49,667 nt of DNA from CAZQVA01 sp964596685 (GTDB lineage: Bacteria > Chlamydiota > Chlamydiia > Chlamydiales > VFKH01), in NCBI GenBank assembly GCA_964596685.1, contig CAZQVA010000015.1:1-49667 (forward strand), written 5' to 3'. Below, piece after piece: positions 16,594 through 24,734 of this stretch. Numbering within the stretch: the first letter of the stretch is position 1; every line of letters begins with the position of its first letter. The notes beneath the pieces were generated by a model. The model had not been told where the DNA came from, did not search any database, and worked only from the letters and a program-made list of their open reading frames with translations. The position numbers and the translations under genes were made by a program.

Positions 16594-18990
16594 TTAAATA
16601 TCTAGATTTTTAACAGCGAGGGCATATTGCTCAATAAAGGCTCTGCGCGGTGGCACATCTTCGCCCATCAGCATGGTAAACATGTGGTCAGCACTAATCG
16701 CATCGGGCAGTGTGACTTGCAGAAGTGTGCGACATGAAGGATCCATTGTTGTTTCCCACAACTGATCCGCATTCATCTCACCGAGACCCTTATAGCGTTG
16801 TAACTCAATCCCTTTGCGTCCATTTTGACGAATGGCATCGAGAAGCTGACGTAAGCTCCACACCTGCTGCACTCCCTCATTTTGATATTCAAAGAGAAGT
16901 TGCGAGCCAATGGCGCACTGTTGTAATTTCCACGGCGCAAGGCGTGTTTCAATTTTCTCAATCTCATCATCAGCATAAAGCTCAAAGAAAGTAAAACGCT
17001 GCGGCTCTTCTTGTCCTGCTGTTCTTTCACGATGCTCATGATGTGCCTGTTCAAGCTCTTCCTTTGTATTGACAAAGGCAGATGCTCCTTCCTTCATGAC
17101 AACGTAACGTGGCCACAATCCATGCTCTTGATGATAATGCAAGAATTGCTCAAAGACGATCCCTTTGCGCTCGAGACGCGAGATGAAATTTTCCACTTGT
17201 TGCAGTGCTGTGACCATGTGTTGCAATTCATTATGTGCAACTGGCTGCCCCTTAGGATCAGATAGATGGAAGTCACTGAGCCCGAGTTCAATCATGTAAT
17301 GATCCATTTCCTGCTCGCTCTTGATATAGCGACTTACTTTTTTACGCGTCACTTTATAAAGTGGGGGTTGAGCAATATAGATGAAATTGTTCTCGATGAG
17401 TTGTGGCATGTGGCGATAGAAAAAAGTCAGCAATAGAGTACGAATATGAGATCCATCGACGTCGGCGTCGGTCATAATAATAATTTTATGGTAGCGCAAC
17501 TTTTCAATGTTGAAATTCTGTTCCCCAATACCGCAGCCTAAAGCGGCAATCACCGTGCCGACCTCTTGGTTCTGGAGAATCTTTTCCAAACGCGCTTTTT
17601 CCACATTCAATATTTTTCCGCGAATAGGCAGGATCGCCTGAAAACGTCTATCGCGACCACCTTTCGCAGACCCACCCGCTGAGTCCCCTTCGACGATGTA
17701 AATTTCGCAAAGGGAAGGGTCTCTTTCGGAGCAATCCACAAGCTTTCCAGGAAGACGCGCACTATCCAAAGCGGATTTGCGCAACGTTAAATCGCGCGCA
17801 CGCTTTGCTGCTTCACGTGCCTGTGCCGCTAGCAAGGTCTTTTCAAAGATCGTCTTGGCGATCACGGGGTTTTCTTCTAGCGCTACAGCTAATTCTTCAC
17901 CGACAATCTGCTGAGCCACCGAGCCCACATCGCTATTTCCAAGGCGTTGTTTTGTCTGCCCCTCGAATTGTGGGTTAGCAACTTTTACTGAGACAACAGC
18001 CGTTAGTCCCTCGCGCATATCCTCGCCAGTTAGGGAAATTTTATCGCTCTTCAAGAGATTGTGCGATTTAATATAGGCGTTGAGTACACGTGTTAGAGCT
18101 GTTGAAAAGCCAGTTAAGTGAGTTCCCCCCTGACGCGTTGCAATATTATTAACATAGCCAAAAACTTGCTCTGAATAGCCATCATTCCATTGCATCGCAA
18201 CTTCAAATTCAATGGGCGCATCATCGCCTTGACGTGTTCCAGAAAAGTACAGAGGCTGAGGAAAGAGGGGGTCCTTGTTTTCGTTAAGGAAACTAACGAA
18301 CGAGACAAGTCCTCCTTCATAATGAAAATGAAGCGGCTCTTTGCCAAGATCGCGCTCATCGCGGAAGTGGATGGAGATCCCCTTGTTCAAGAATGCTAAT
18401 TCGCGCAAACGCTTGGTCAAAATATCGGCATCATACTCAGTAATTGAAAAAATCTCTTTATCAGGCGTAAAGGTAACGCGCGTACCTCTCTTATCGGTAG
18501 ATCCTACAATGCGCAGAGGAGAGATGACAGCTCCTTTTGAAAAGCGCATCTCATAAATATTTCCCAGATTAAAGACCTGAACGATTAACAGTTCAGAAAG
18601 AGCATTCACACAAGAGACACCCACGCCATGCAAACCACCAGAGACCTTGTAGGAGTCCTTATCGAATTTACCCCCCGCATGAAGGACTGTCATGACGACT
18701 TCCAGAGCAGAAACTTCGCGATCCGCCTTCTTAGATTGTCCTTCGTGGCGCTGAATAGGAATACCGCGGCCATTATCTTCAACAGTTACACTATTATCCG
18801 GGTGCACAATTACATGAATTTCATTACAATGGCCCGCTAATGCCTCATCAATGGAATTATCGACGACTTCATAAACCAATTGGTGTAAACCATTGGAATA
18901 TGTATCTCCAATATACATCCCAGGGCGCTCGCGTACCGCCTGCAACCCTTCTAAAATGGTGATGGAACTTGCGTCATATTCTTTTGTCAT
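16594..18990 (-). CDS. gyrB: DNA gyrase subunit B
   Basis: A 798-aa ATPase subunit. Motifs in order: ERPGMYIGDT, VVDNSIDEALAG, DNGRGIP, GGLHGVGVSCVNAL, the TOPRIM segment YIVEGDSAGGSAKGGRDRRF followed by PIRGKILNVEKA, MTDADVDGSHI, and the C-terminal QRYKGLGEMNADQLWETTMD. Length is close to the E. coli protein and includes the insert after the TOPRIM acidic pair seen in many Gram-negatives. It is directly downstream of the DUF721 gene (2-base gap). Confidence 0.97.
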   Translation of the reverse strand: MTKEYDASSITILEGLQAVRERPGMYIGDTYSNGLHQLVYEVVDNSIDEALAGHCNEIHVIVHPDNSVTVEDNGRGIPIQRHEGQSKKADREVSALEVVMTVLHAGGKFDKDSYKVSGGLHGVGVSCVNALSELLIVQVFNLGNIYEMRFSKGAVISPLRIVGSTDKRGTRVTFTPDKEIFSITEYDADILTKRLRELAFLNKGISIHFRDERDLGKEPLHFHYEGGLVSFVSFLNENKDPLFPQPLYFSGTRQGDDAPIEFEVAMQWNDGYSEQVFGYVNNIATRQGGTHLTGFSTALTRVLNAYIKSHNLLKSDKISLTGEDMREGLTAVVSVKVANPQFEGQTKQRLGNSDVGSVAQQIVGEELAVALEENPVIAKTIFEKTLLAAQAREAAKRARDLTLRKSALDSARLPGKLVDCSERDPSLCEIYIVEGDSAGGSAKGGRDRRFQAILPIRGKILNVEKARLEKILQNQEVGTVIAALGCGIGEQNFNIEKLRYHKIIIMTDADVDGSHIRTLLLTFFYRHMPQLIENNFIYIAQPPLYKVTRKKVSRYIKSEQEMDHYMIELGLSDFHLSDPKGQPVAHNELQHMVTALQQVENFISRLERKGIVFEQFLHYHQEHGLWPRYVVMKEGASAFVNTKEELEQAHHEHRERTAGQEEPQRFTFFELYADDEIEKIETRLAPWKLQQCAIGSQLLFEYQNEGVQQVWSLRQLLDAIRQNGRKGIELQRYKGLGEMNADQLWETTMDPSCRTLLQVTLPDAISADHMFTMLMGEDVPPRRAFIEQYALAVKNLDI

Positions 18991-18992
18991 TT

Positions 18993-19349
18993 TTATCCCA
19001 TCCGAAAAACAATGTTGAGTATCATAAGATCTTTAAAACGTGCTTTCAATGCCTTAAGCAAGCGTTGCTGTTCTTGGCGCACTAATAAGGTATAGAGAGT
19101 CGAATTAGTGACTTGAACGGTCAAAACTCCTTCCACAAAGGAAAGAGGTCGCGTCATCTGAGCGATCTGATTGCCAGAAAGCTCTCCACACACATCGACA
19201 ACTAACTGTGGCCATATACCAATCACATCTGTACCAGAATTGGCAAAAGAGCGTTCAATGCTTTCCAATACCTTAGGCATGACGTGCTGTATCGGTATCG
19301 CTGTGAGATCTGTTGTCGTGCCTCTCTTTCGGCGCGGTATCATCCCCAT
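18993..19349 (-). CDS. DUF721-family protein (CT191-like)
   Basis: A 118-aa protein. The DUF721/DciA-like pattern is seen in VLESIERSFANSG, VIGIWPQLV, and the beta-rich end LSFVEGVLTVQVTNSTLYTL followed by LVRQEQQRLLKALKARF. DciA proteins with this domain recruit or load the replicative helicase in many bacteria. The location before gyrB matches CT191 in Chlamydia trachomatis. A role in replication is a family inference. Confidence 0.8.
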   Translation of the reverse strand: MGMIPRRKRGTTTDLTAIPIQHVMPKVLESIERSFANSGTDVIGIWPQLVVDVCGELSGNQIAQMTRPLSFVEGVLTVQVTNSTLYTLLVRQEQQRLLKALKARFKDLMILNIVFRMG

Positions 19350-19629
19350 ATTGGCTCACAAATATCTCTTAAGCACATCTATAGACAGCAGTTTTATTGG
19401 TCTCGAGTATACTCATTTATTTTCGAAAAAGCCAGTGAATTCGCAGGATAAACGCACCCCTCGCACCAAGCAATCCTAACCAAAGTATCACAGGTTCACA
19501 CACCCCTCCTTTCTCGTTGAGCATGTGAACTGTCGCAAGTTCAGCTACATGCGAACTACTACATAGGCCTCTTCACACCACCATTTTTCTATTCTAAATA
19601 AAATCTTTACGCGGGATTTTGCAAAAGTA
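19350..19629. other. Divergent intergenic region without a gene
   Basis: I see no coding region. A weak TATACT reading on minus (19406-19411) could be the -10 of the DUF721-gyrB-gyrA operon. GTTCACA (about 19495) and TGTGAAC (about 19526) form spaced inverted repeats of 7 bases. Nothing else is evident. Confidence 0.4.
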
Positions 19630-19657
19630 TTGCTATTTTTTGCATATTCTTTACAAT
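19630..19657 (+). promoter_or_regulatory. Candidate promoter of the OTU-like gene
   Basis: TTGCTA (19630-19635) and TACAAT (19652-19657) are 16 bases apart. Transcription would begin near 19664, which rules out the ATG at 19656 and supports the start at 19680. Confidence 0.45.
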
Positions 19658-19679
19658 GAACAAAAACCAGGAGAATTCT

Positions 19680-21248
19680 ATGACTAGCTTTGGCACTGCG
19701 ATACGCTTACATCAATCACCCCCTTTACACAGCATGGTCTTTCCCCCACCCAGCGGCTCTTCTGCAAATTCCAAAGCTCCAATCAGCGCTCTTTTTGAGA
19801 AGATGCTACACCCAAACACTTCTACTAAACACCCTTCCTCCTCTTTTTATCCTGTTCGCGAAACACGCTTAGCTACAAAAGTCATCCCCATCGAATTTTC
19901 ATGGCCTAATGACATTAATCCATTTGAAAATGCGCGCCACCTGAATACACTCTTAGAAGATGCCCTAGAATACACTTTAGATGAACTATCCTCCCTTGCA
20001 GAACAAAATAAAATTCAATTTAATCGCAGTAGCGCGCTCTTAAATCACCCCGAATTTCTTCATGCCATTTATCGCTTTATGACATTGCTGCTCATTGAGC
20101 ATGCAGCGGTCAAAAACTCGACTCATGGCCCCGAACTTTCGCTCAATTCCCGGATTCATCTTTCTGCATCGCGCTGCTTTAAGGCAGCAGAATCTTCAAA
20201 AAAGAGCTCATTGGTTTTTGTCCCTCCTACCCCATTAATGACCACAACTCCCCCTCCGACGCTAACCTTTGGAGTAGATCCAGTGGGGCTTAGACGTATG
20301 TTTGAAACTCTTTTAGAGGAGGAAAAGGAGGCTGTTCGATGGAAGCTTCTCTCCCCTTTTATCCCTGAATCTGCACAAAGTCTGATCAAAGCCACTAACT
20401 CAACGCATCTCGATGTTCGCCTTACCTTAAACCTCTTACAAGACCTAGCCCTTGCCCTATTCACTTCTTATCACAATGCGTTAAAAGAGATTTTTGACAA
20501 GCACTTGGATCCCAGCATCCATCAACTTCCTATCGACAAAACAACCCCACCTCCACCTGAAGAGCTTGCTCCTGGCACTTGTCCATGGATATGTCGCATC
20601 GATGAGTCGTTAAATGCAATTTTTCCTCAATTTTCTGACTCACAATTAAAATGGGAAACTCTCTGGCGCGCGAATCGAGCAGGGGTTATTCCTCCCGATT
20701 CTCTTGCCATCGACCTATTTGAGCGTGTGCAAGCGCAATTTTACTATGGGGTAAAGGAACCCCTTTTTAAGGCGCTTTTCAGGGCAATCACAGGAAATGA
20801 AATCGCTGACAAACAAGAAACAGCATTTAGAAAGCTACTTGCAGAGTATTTGGCAACATCACCGATTACAATGCGTCTAGATGCTGGGCACCCCTTTTGC
20901 AACAAAGACCAAGCTCTTGATTTGGAAAAATACCGCCAGTGGCTCATCGCCCCAGCTGCATCTGACTATCGAGCAGATGAAATGGAACTTCAGTTACTAA
21001 GCAAAATTTTAGGCGTCAGAATGGGATGCTTCATCGATGGAGGCACATTTAATATATGTGATACTGGATTACTATGGCCGGGAATTTCCTGGGGACCAGC
21101 TACAAGTACGACGATCCTTCTCTTTAAGCACGAAAATGGGCTCTACAGCGCTCTTGCGCCGAAATGGACCTTTACCGACCCTTGTCCAGTGACTTTTGAA
21201 CGACGTGATGATTATGGCGATGATGATGGTGATTGGACTTTAGCTTAA
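19680..21248 (+). CDS. OTU-like protein with degenerate active site
   Basis: A 522-aa protein. Start ATG 19680 has AGGAG six bases upstream. The N-terminal 70 residues are Pro/Ser/Thr-rich and low in structure, as in many secreted chlamydial proteins. Residues about 357-495 follow the OTU cysteine-protease pattern: LFKALFRAITGNE, a helix FRKLLAEYL, LEKYRQWL, then ADEMELQLLSKILGV and TTILLFKHENGLYSALAP. The DGNC catalytic box that should precede LFKAL reads VKEP (Cys replaced by Pro361), and the C-terminal HY pair is absent. It is therefore probably not a deubiquitinase but may bind ubiquitin or a host partner. The OTU relation is my pattern reading, not a search result. It overlaps rlmD by 9 bases, tail to tail. 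Confidence 0.65.
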   Translation: MTSFGTAIRLHQSPPLHSMVFPPPSGSSANSKAPISALFEKMLHPNTSTKHPSSSFYPVRETRLATKVIPIEFSWPNDINPFENARHLNTLLEDALEYTLDELSSLAEQNKIQFNRSSALLNHPEFLHAIYRFMTLLLIEHAAVKNSTHGPELSLNSRIHLSASRCFKAAESSKKSSLVFVPPTPLMTTTPPPTLTFGVDPVGLRRMFETLLEEEKEAVRWKLLSPFIPESAQSLIKATNSTHLDVRLTLNLLQDLALALFTSYHNALKEIFDKHLDPSIHQLPIDKTTPPPPEELAPGTCPWICRIDESLNAIFPQFSDSQLKWETLWRANRAGVIPPDSLAIDLFERVQAQFYYGVKEPLFKALFRAITGNEIADKQETAFRKLLAEYLATSPITMRLDAGHPFCNKDQALDLEKYRQWLIAPAASDYRADEMELQLLSKILGVRMGCFIDGGTFNICDTGLLWPGISWGPATSTTILLFKHENGLYSALAPKWTFTDPCPVTFERRDDYGDDDGDWTLA

Positions 21249-22586
21249 GGAAGTGCCGTGTTGGCGACGAACTAAAGTCGCGACACTTTCGACATGATAA
21301 GTCTGCGGGAACATATCAAAGGGCTGCACCTCTTGCAGGACGAAATGTTTCTCAACGAGAATTTTCAGGTCGCGCGCTAAGGTTGCTGGATCACAAGAAA
21401 CATAAATGAGTCGCTCTGGGGGATTATTGCAGAGTGCTTGAAGCACGGCAGGCTCGCACCCTTTTCTTGGAGGGTTAATGACTACTACATCAGCAGGCAG
21501 CTGTTTTTCAAGAGTTTTTTCTGTCTCTCCACAGACAAAAAGGGCATTGTCGATGCCATTGCGCTGAGCATTGATTTTTGCATCCTCAACTGCCGGAGCT
21601 ACACATTCAATACCTACCACGCGTTCACATAATTTAGCTAAGAAGAGAGACAGGGTACCTACACCGCAATATGCATCAACGACGCGATGATTGTGTGCGA
21701 GCTGTGCCGCGCTAGCCACATATTTATAGAGCTGCGCCGCCTGCCAAGGATTCACCTGGAAGAAGGAGGGCGCTGAGATATTAAATCGCACACCGAGCAA
21801 CTCTTCCTCAATCGAAGAAGCACCCCAAAGCGAGTGAATATCACCTTGTAAAATGGCATTTGAATCATGTGGGTTGTGCTGATAAAGGACGCCCTTTACT
21901 GTAGGAATGACCTCAGCAATTTTTGAGGCGAGTTGTTGCACATGAGCATCTGGCGCATGCCATCCAGAAAGTAGCACTAGGGAAGCATCTGCATAGAGTG
22001 AAGAGCGTATCATAATATGGCGCAAGAGTGTGGGATGCTCCTGAATCAGCCTTTGCAACTGATTAAAAACTCTCTCACCTAGTTCCATGTGGATTGCGCA
22101 TTGGTTCACTGGAACGACATCATGTGAAGAGGCAGCATAGAGCCCCATGACTTTTTTACCCTCTACCAGCGCAACAGGTAAAATGATCTTATTGCGATAA
22201 GCGAGTGGTTTGGGAGCGGAAATACAGGGGAAGACTTTATGAGAATCAAGGCCGCCGATGCGCTCAATAGCATCTTGCACCTTTTTGCGTTTCATTTGGA
22301 GCTGCAAATCATAATTCGCATGCATGAGATGGCAACCACCGCACTTGCCGAAAAGCGGACACATGGGCTTTTGTCGCAATTCATGAGGCTTGTGAATAGA
22401 ACAAAGGCGCGCTTTTGCATAGTTGCGCCGCACCTCTGTCATTTCAACGAGCACCTCTTCGCCCAAAAGAGCCCCAGGAATAAAAATAACAAAGTCTTCA
22501 GCGCGTGCAACCCCTTCGCCATGGGCTCCAACTGACTCAATCACGACAACCTTTCGATCACCAACACACAAGTGAGCACGCGTCAT
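21240..22586 (-). CDS. rlmD: 23S rRNA (uracil-5-)-methyltransferase, RlmD/RumA type
   Basis: A 448-aa SAM-dependent methyltransferase of the TrmA/RumA family. An N-terminal TRAM domain (residues about 8-60) is followed by the iron-sulfur cysteines CPLFGKCGGC and a later Cys, then the SAM motif VVDAYCGVGTLSLFLA, VVINPPRKGCEPAV and the catalytic YVSCDPATLARDL. Paralogues methylate U1939 or U747 of 23S rRNA; the exact site cannot be told. ATG 22586 is preferred over ATG 22604 because AAAGGAG lies between them at the right distance. Confidence 0.92.
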   Translation of the reverse strand: MTRAHLCVGDRKVVVIESVGAHGEGVARAEDFVIFIPGALLGEEVLVEMTEVRRNYAKARLCSIHKPHELRQKPMCPLFGKCGGCHLMHANYDLQLQMKRKKVQDAIERIGGLDSHKVFPCISAPKPLAYRNKIILPVALVEGKKVMGLYAASSHDVVPVNQCAIHMELGERVFNQLQRLIQEHPTLLRHIMIRSSLYADASLVLLSGWHAPDAHVQQLASKIAEVIPTVKGVLYQHNPHDSNAILQGDIHSLWGASSIEEELLGVRFNISAPSFFQVNPWQAAQLYKYVASAAQLAHNHRVVDAYCGVGTLSLFLAKLCERVVGIECVAPAVEDAKINAQRNGIDNALFVCGETEKTLEKQLPADVVVINPPRKGCEPAVLQALCNNPPERLIYVSCDPATLARDLKILVEKHFVLQEVQPFDMFPQTYHVESVATLVRRQHGTSLS

Positions 22587-22654
22587 GCAAAAGACTCCTT
22601 TCATCCACGAAAGGCTCTATTATACCTCAAACTCCATTTAACACAACGGATAGC

Positions 22655-22828
22655 CTATGCGGTTCCAGCATCGCTAAATACCCCCGCTAGCTCTGTTGGA
22701 TGAATTGGACCACCATATGTTGGAGCACCTAGTCCGCCACCTCTTGCTTTCTTAGCTAACTCTTTCCCCTTCAATGCTTTTTTTCCTTGCACAGAGCTTT
22801 TCTGCTTACTTGCCTTTACCTGTCCCAT
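22655..22828 (-). CDS. 57-aa basic, Gly-rich small protein
   Basis: A short frame that is easily missed. It has an excellent ribosome binding site (AAAGGAGAG before the ATG at 22828). The first 29 residues are very basic with many Lys, Ser and Gln (MGQVKASKQKSSVQGKKALK). A GGG at residues 30-32 marks a change to a neutral Gly/Pro/Thr/Ala tail (LGAPTYGGPIHPTELAGVF). The two-part shape, leader-like and tail with a glycine hinge, resembles precursor peptides, but no modifying enzyme is adjacent. It could equally be a small nucleic-acid-binding or ribosome-associated protein. Unknown function; coding nature rests on the start signal and clean frame. Confidence 0.55.
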   Translation of the reverse strand: MGQVKASKQKSSVQGKKALKGKELAKKARGGGLGAPTYGGPIHPTELAGVFSDAGTA

Positions 22829-22936
22829 CCTTCTCTCCTTTGGTTTGGTTATTTTAAAATTTGCATATGCTTCATCCTTATACTCTCATAGCACATGGTA
22901 ATAAAAGTTTAAATATAAATTAATGCGAAGTTGGCC

Positions 22937-24256
22937 TTAAGGATCGATCTCATCAGCAAGCTTGGTGATGTCACCTGCGCCCATAGTGACAAGCAAGTCG
23001 TGGGATCCAAGAGAGGTGAGGAAGTGGTCTGCTAAAGCATGACGTGGAACATGAAGTGTTTTTTGCGGCAATGTGGTAATTAGGGCAGGAGTATCGATGC
23101 CACAGATAGGAGGTTCGCCAGCACCATAAAGATCGGTAATGACGAGGGTGTGATAGGAATGAAACGCCTCCTTGAACTGGTGAAAACAGTCGCGCGTACG
23201 CGTATAGCGATGTGGCTGAAAACAGACGTGGAGGCGATGAGTGGGATAGATTTCTGCGAGCCCCTGCAATGTAGCTCGAATTTCTGTGGGGTGGTGAGCA
23301 TAGTCGTCGATCATAAGAAAGGGGGTGCGTCTCCTAATTTGACATCTGCGCGCTGTCCCCTGAAAGGAGGCTAGCCCCTGCAAAATCTTTTCTACTGGCA
23401 CACCCATTTGACGAGCAGCAGCAATGACGGCAGTAGCGTTGAGCACCTGATGTGAGCCAACGAGAGGCAAAAAACCTTTGATTAATTCTTCTTTGAATAG
23501 AATAGTAAATTGATACCCGGAACAAATCGGCTCGACATGGAGTAAGCGGCAAATAGCTTGCGGATGCTTTCCATAGGAAATTCCCGGCAGCCCCATAATG
23601 GAAAGGTAAGGATCATCGGCACACCAAATAAGTCGATTAGGATCACTTACTTGTCCAGCAAACTGCTTAACTGCACTTTTTAGTGCATCAAGTGTACCGT
23701 AATGATTCATATGGTCATTATCAATGTTAGTGATAATGGCTCCGGTGGGTGTGTAATTTAAAAAAGAACCATCACTTTCATCCGCTTCAAAGATAAAGGG
23801 GCCATCCCCTGGTGCAGCATTGCGCTCTGTATTCGCTAAAATTCCACCCACTGCATAAGCTGGATCCCATCCGGCGTGTACTAGCACCCAACTCAAGAGG
23901 GCGCTCGTCGTCGTTTTGCCGTGACTCCCCGTAATGGCGACACTCTCTCTTGCTTGGCGCTGCAAAAGAGACAACATCTCCGAGCGATGCAACATCCGAC
24001 ACCCAAGTTCCTTTGCTCGCATCCGCTCGGGATGATTTTCCCTGATATCCGTACTAAAAACGACTAGTGTAGAGGGCGTCAACCAATCTACAGCTTCTTC
24101 TTGACCGACTAAAGCACCCTCTTTTCGCAAAGATTTAACGAGCGGGCTGATCACCGCATCACTCCCCGTCACATGTGTATCGGACCGCAGTAAGAGCCGC
24201 GCCACCGCACTCATCCCAATACCACCAATGCCAATCAAATGTATGTGTGCAACCAT
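22937..24256 (-). CDS. murC: UDP-N-acetylmuramate--L-alanine ligase
   Basis: A 439-aa Mur ligase that adds L-Ala to UDP-MurNAc, the first peptide step in peptidoglycan precursor synthesis. Motifs: HLIGIGGIGMSAVARLLL, the ATP loop AITGSHGKTTTSALLSW, FEADESDGSFL, NIDNDHMNHYG, DDYAHHPTEIRATL and FQPHRYTRT. In Chlamydiaceae MurC is fused to D-Ala-D-Ala ligase; here the frame ends at the MurC C-terminus and no Ddl follows. Its first codons (ATGGTTGC) lie in a 21-bp sequence that recurs at the end of murG. Confidence 0.95.
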   Translation of the reverse strand: MVAHIHLIGIGGIGMSAVARLLLRSDTHVTGSDAVISPLVKSLRKEGALVGQEEAVDWLTPSTLVVFSTDIRENHPERMRAKELGCRMLHRSEMLSLLQRQARESVAITGSHGKTTTSALLSWVLVHAGWDPAYAVGGILANTERNAAPGDGPFIFEADESDGSFLNYTPTGAIITNIDNDHMNHYGTLDALKSAVKQFAGQVSDPNRLIWCADDPYLSIMGLPGISYGKHPQAICRLLHVEPICSGYQFTILFKEELIKGFLPLVGSHQVLNATAVIAAARQMGVPVEKILQGLASFQGTARRCQIRRRTPFLMIDDYAHHPTEIRATLQGLAEIYPTHRLHVCFQPHRYTRTRDCFHQFKEAFHSYHTLVITDLYGAGEPPICGIDTPALITTLPQKTLHVPRHALADHFLTSLGSHDLLVTMGAGDITKLADEIDP

Positions 24257-24269
24257 TCCCTGACCTCGT
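24249..24269. repeat. 21-bp direct repeat, left copy (murC start)
   Basis: Bases 24249-24269 are identical to 27908-27928. This copy spans the murC start codon. Read in the murG frame on minus, it continues NEVREWLHTYI-stop, a plausible original MurG C-terminus overlapping murC. The pair flanks 3,638 bp of accessory DNA. Confidence 0.8.
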
Positions 24270-24384
24270 TAAATCTCCCTCGCGTCTATGCAATAGAGCT
24301 CAATAGAGACACAACTCTCCCCTGTGGTCTATAGTAGGTTCTGTGGTAGATATTTTTACTTAAAACACTGTTGATTTTTTTAAC

Positions 24385-24409
24385 CACAGAGCCCACAGAG
24401 GACACAGAG
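24385..24409. repeat. Three CACAGAG units at 9-base period
   Basis: CACAGAG occurs at 24385-24391, 24394-24400 and 24403-24409, separated by CC and GA. An upstream TCTGTGGT (near 24341-24348) can pair with ACCACAGA (24383-24390). Similar CACAGAG-type runs are common in intergenic DNA of many bacteria. Confidence 0.5.
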
Positions 24410-24578
24410 GGGTGTGAACTATTACCAGTTTTACTCGTTTCTCAATAGAGTTGCAACCTAAAGCTTTTCATCTAACACTTATGTCATGCAGTGTTGACAA
24501 AATAAAACCAACATAAAGCCCCCTCCCTCTAATAAGCCCTCAAAGCAACCGAAGCTGAATACAGCGCGTGGTGGTGAT

Positions 24579-24656
24579 ATGAGAATAGCTTCGTGGAATA
24601 TGCATGGAGGCGCTTGGAAAGAACAATCAGACTTCACGCCCGATTACAAGCCATAG
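24579..24656 (+). pseudogene. Fragment resembling the N-terminus of an EEP-fold nuclease
   Basis: A 25-codon frame begins MRIASWNMHGGAWKE, which matches the first strand and loop of endonuclease/exonuclease/phosphatase (DNase I, CdtB-like) proteins, typically xxATWNxxG. It then runs to a stop at 24654 and no matching downstream sequence is seen. It is probably the start of a lost gene. The intact starting Met and conserved WNM support former coding; function is gone. The rest of 24270-24578 holds no gene. Confidence 0.45.
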
Positions 24657-24677
24657 ACCACGGACGCAAGTATCCTA

Positions 24678-24727
24678 TAAAAAGCCATTCAGTGACTCAC
24701 CAGCTAACGCTGGTAAGTCATTGAATG
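24678..24727 (-). terminator. Rho-independent terminator of the 631-aa gene
   Basis: Arms 24686-24704 and 24709-24727 form a 19-base-pair stem with two mismatches and the loop TAAC. On the minus strand it is followed by GGCTTTTTATAG. It starts 8 bases after the stop codon at 24735. Confidence 0.75.
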
Positions 24728-24734
24728 AGAGATA

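Noticed and set aside
24493..24515. TTGACA as a strong -35
   Set aside because: There is no fitting -10 at 16-18 bases, and only a gene fragment follows.
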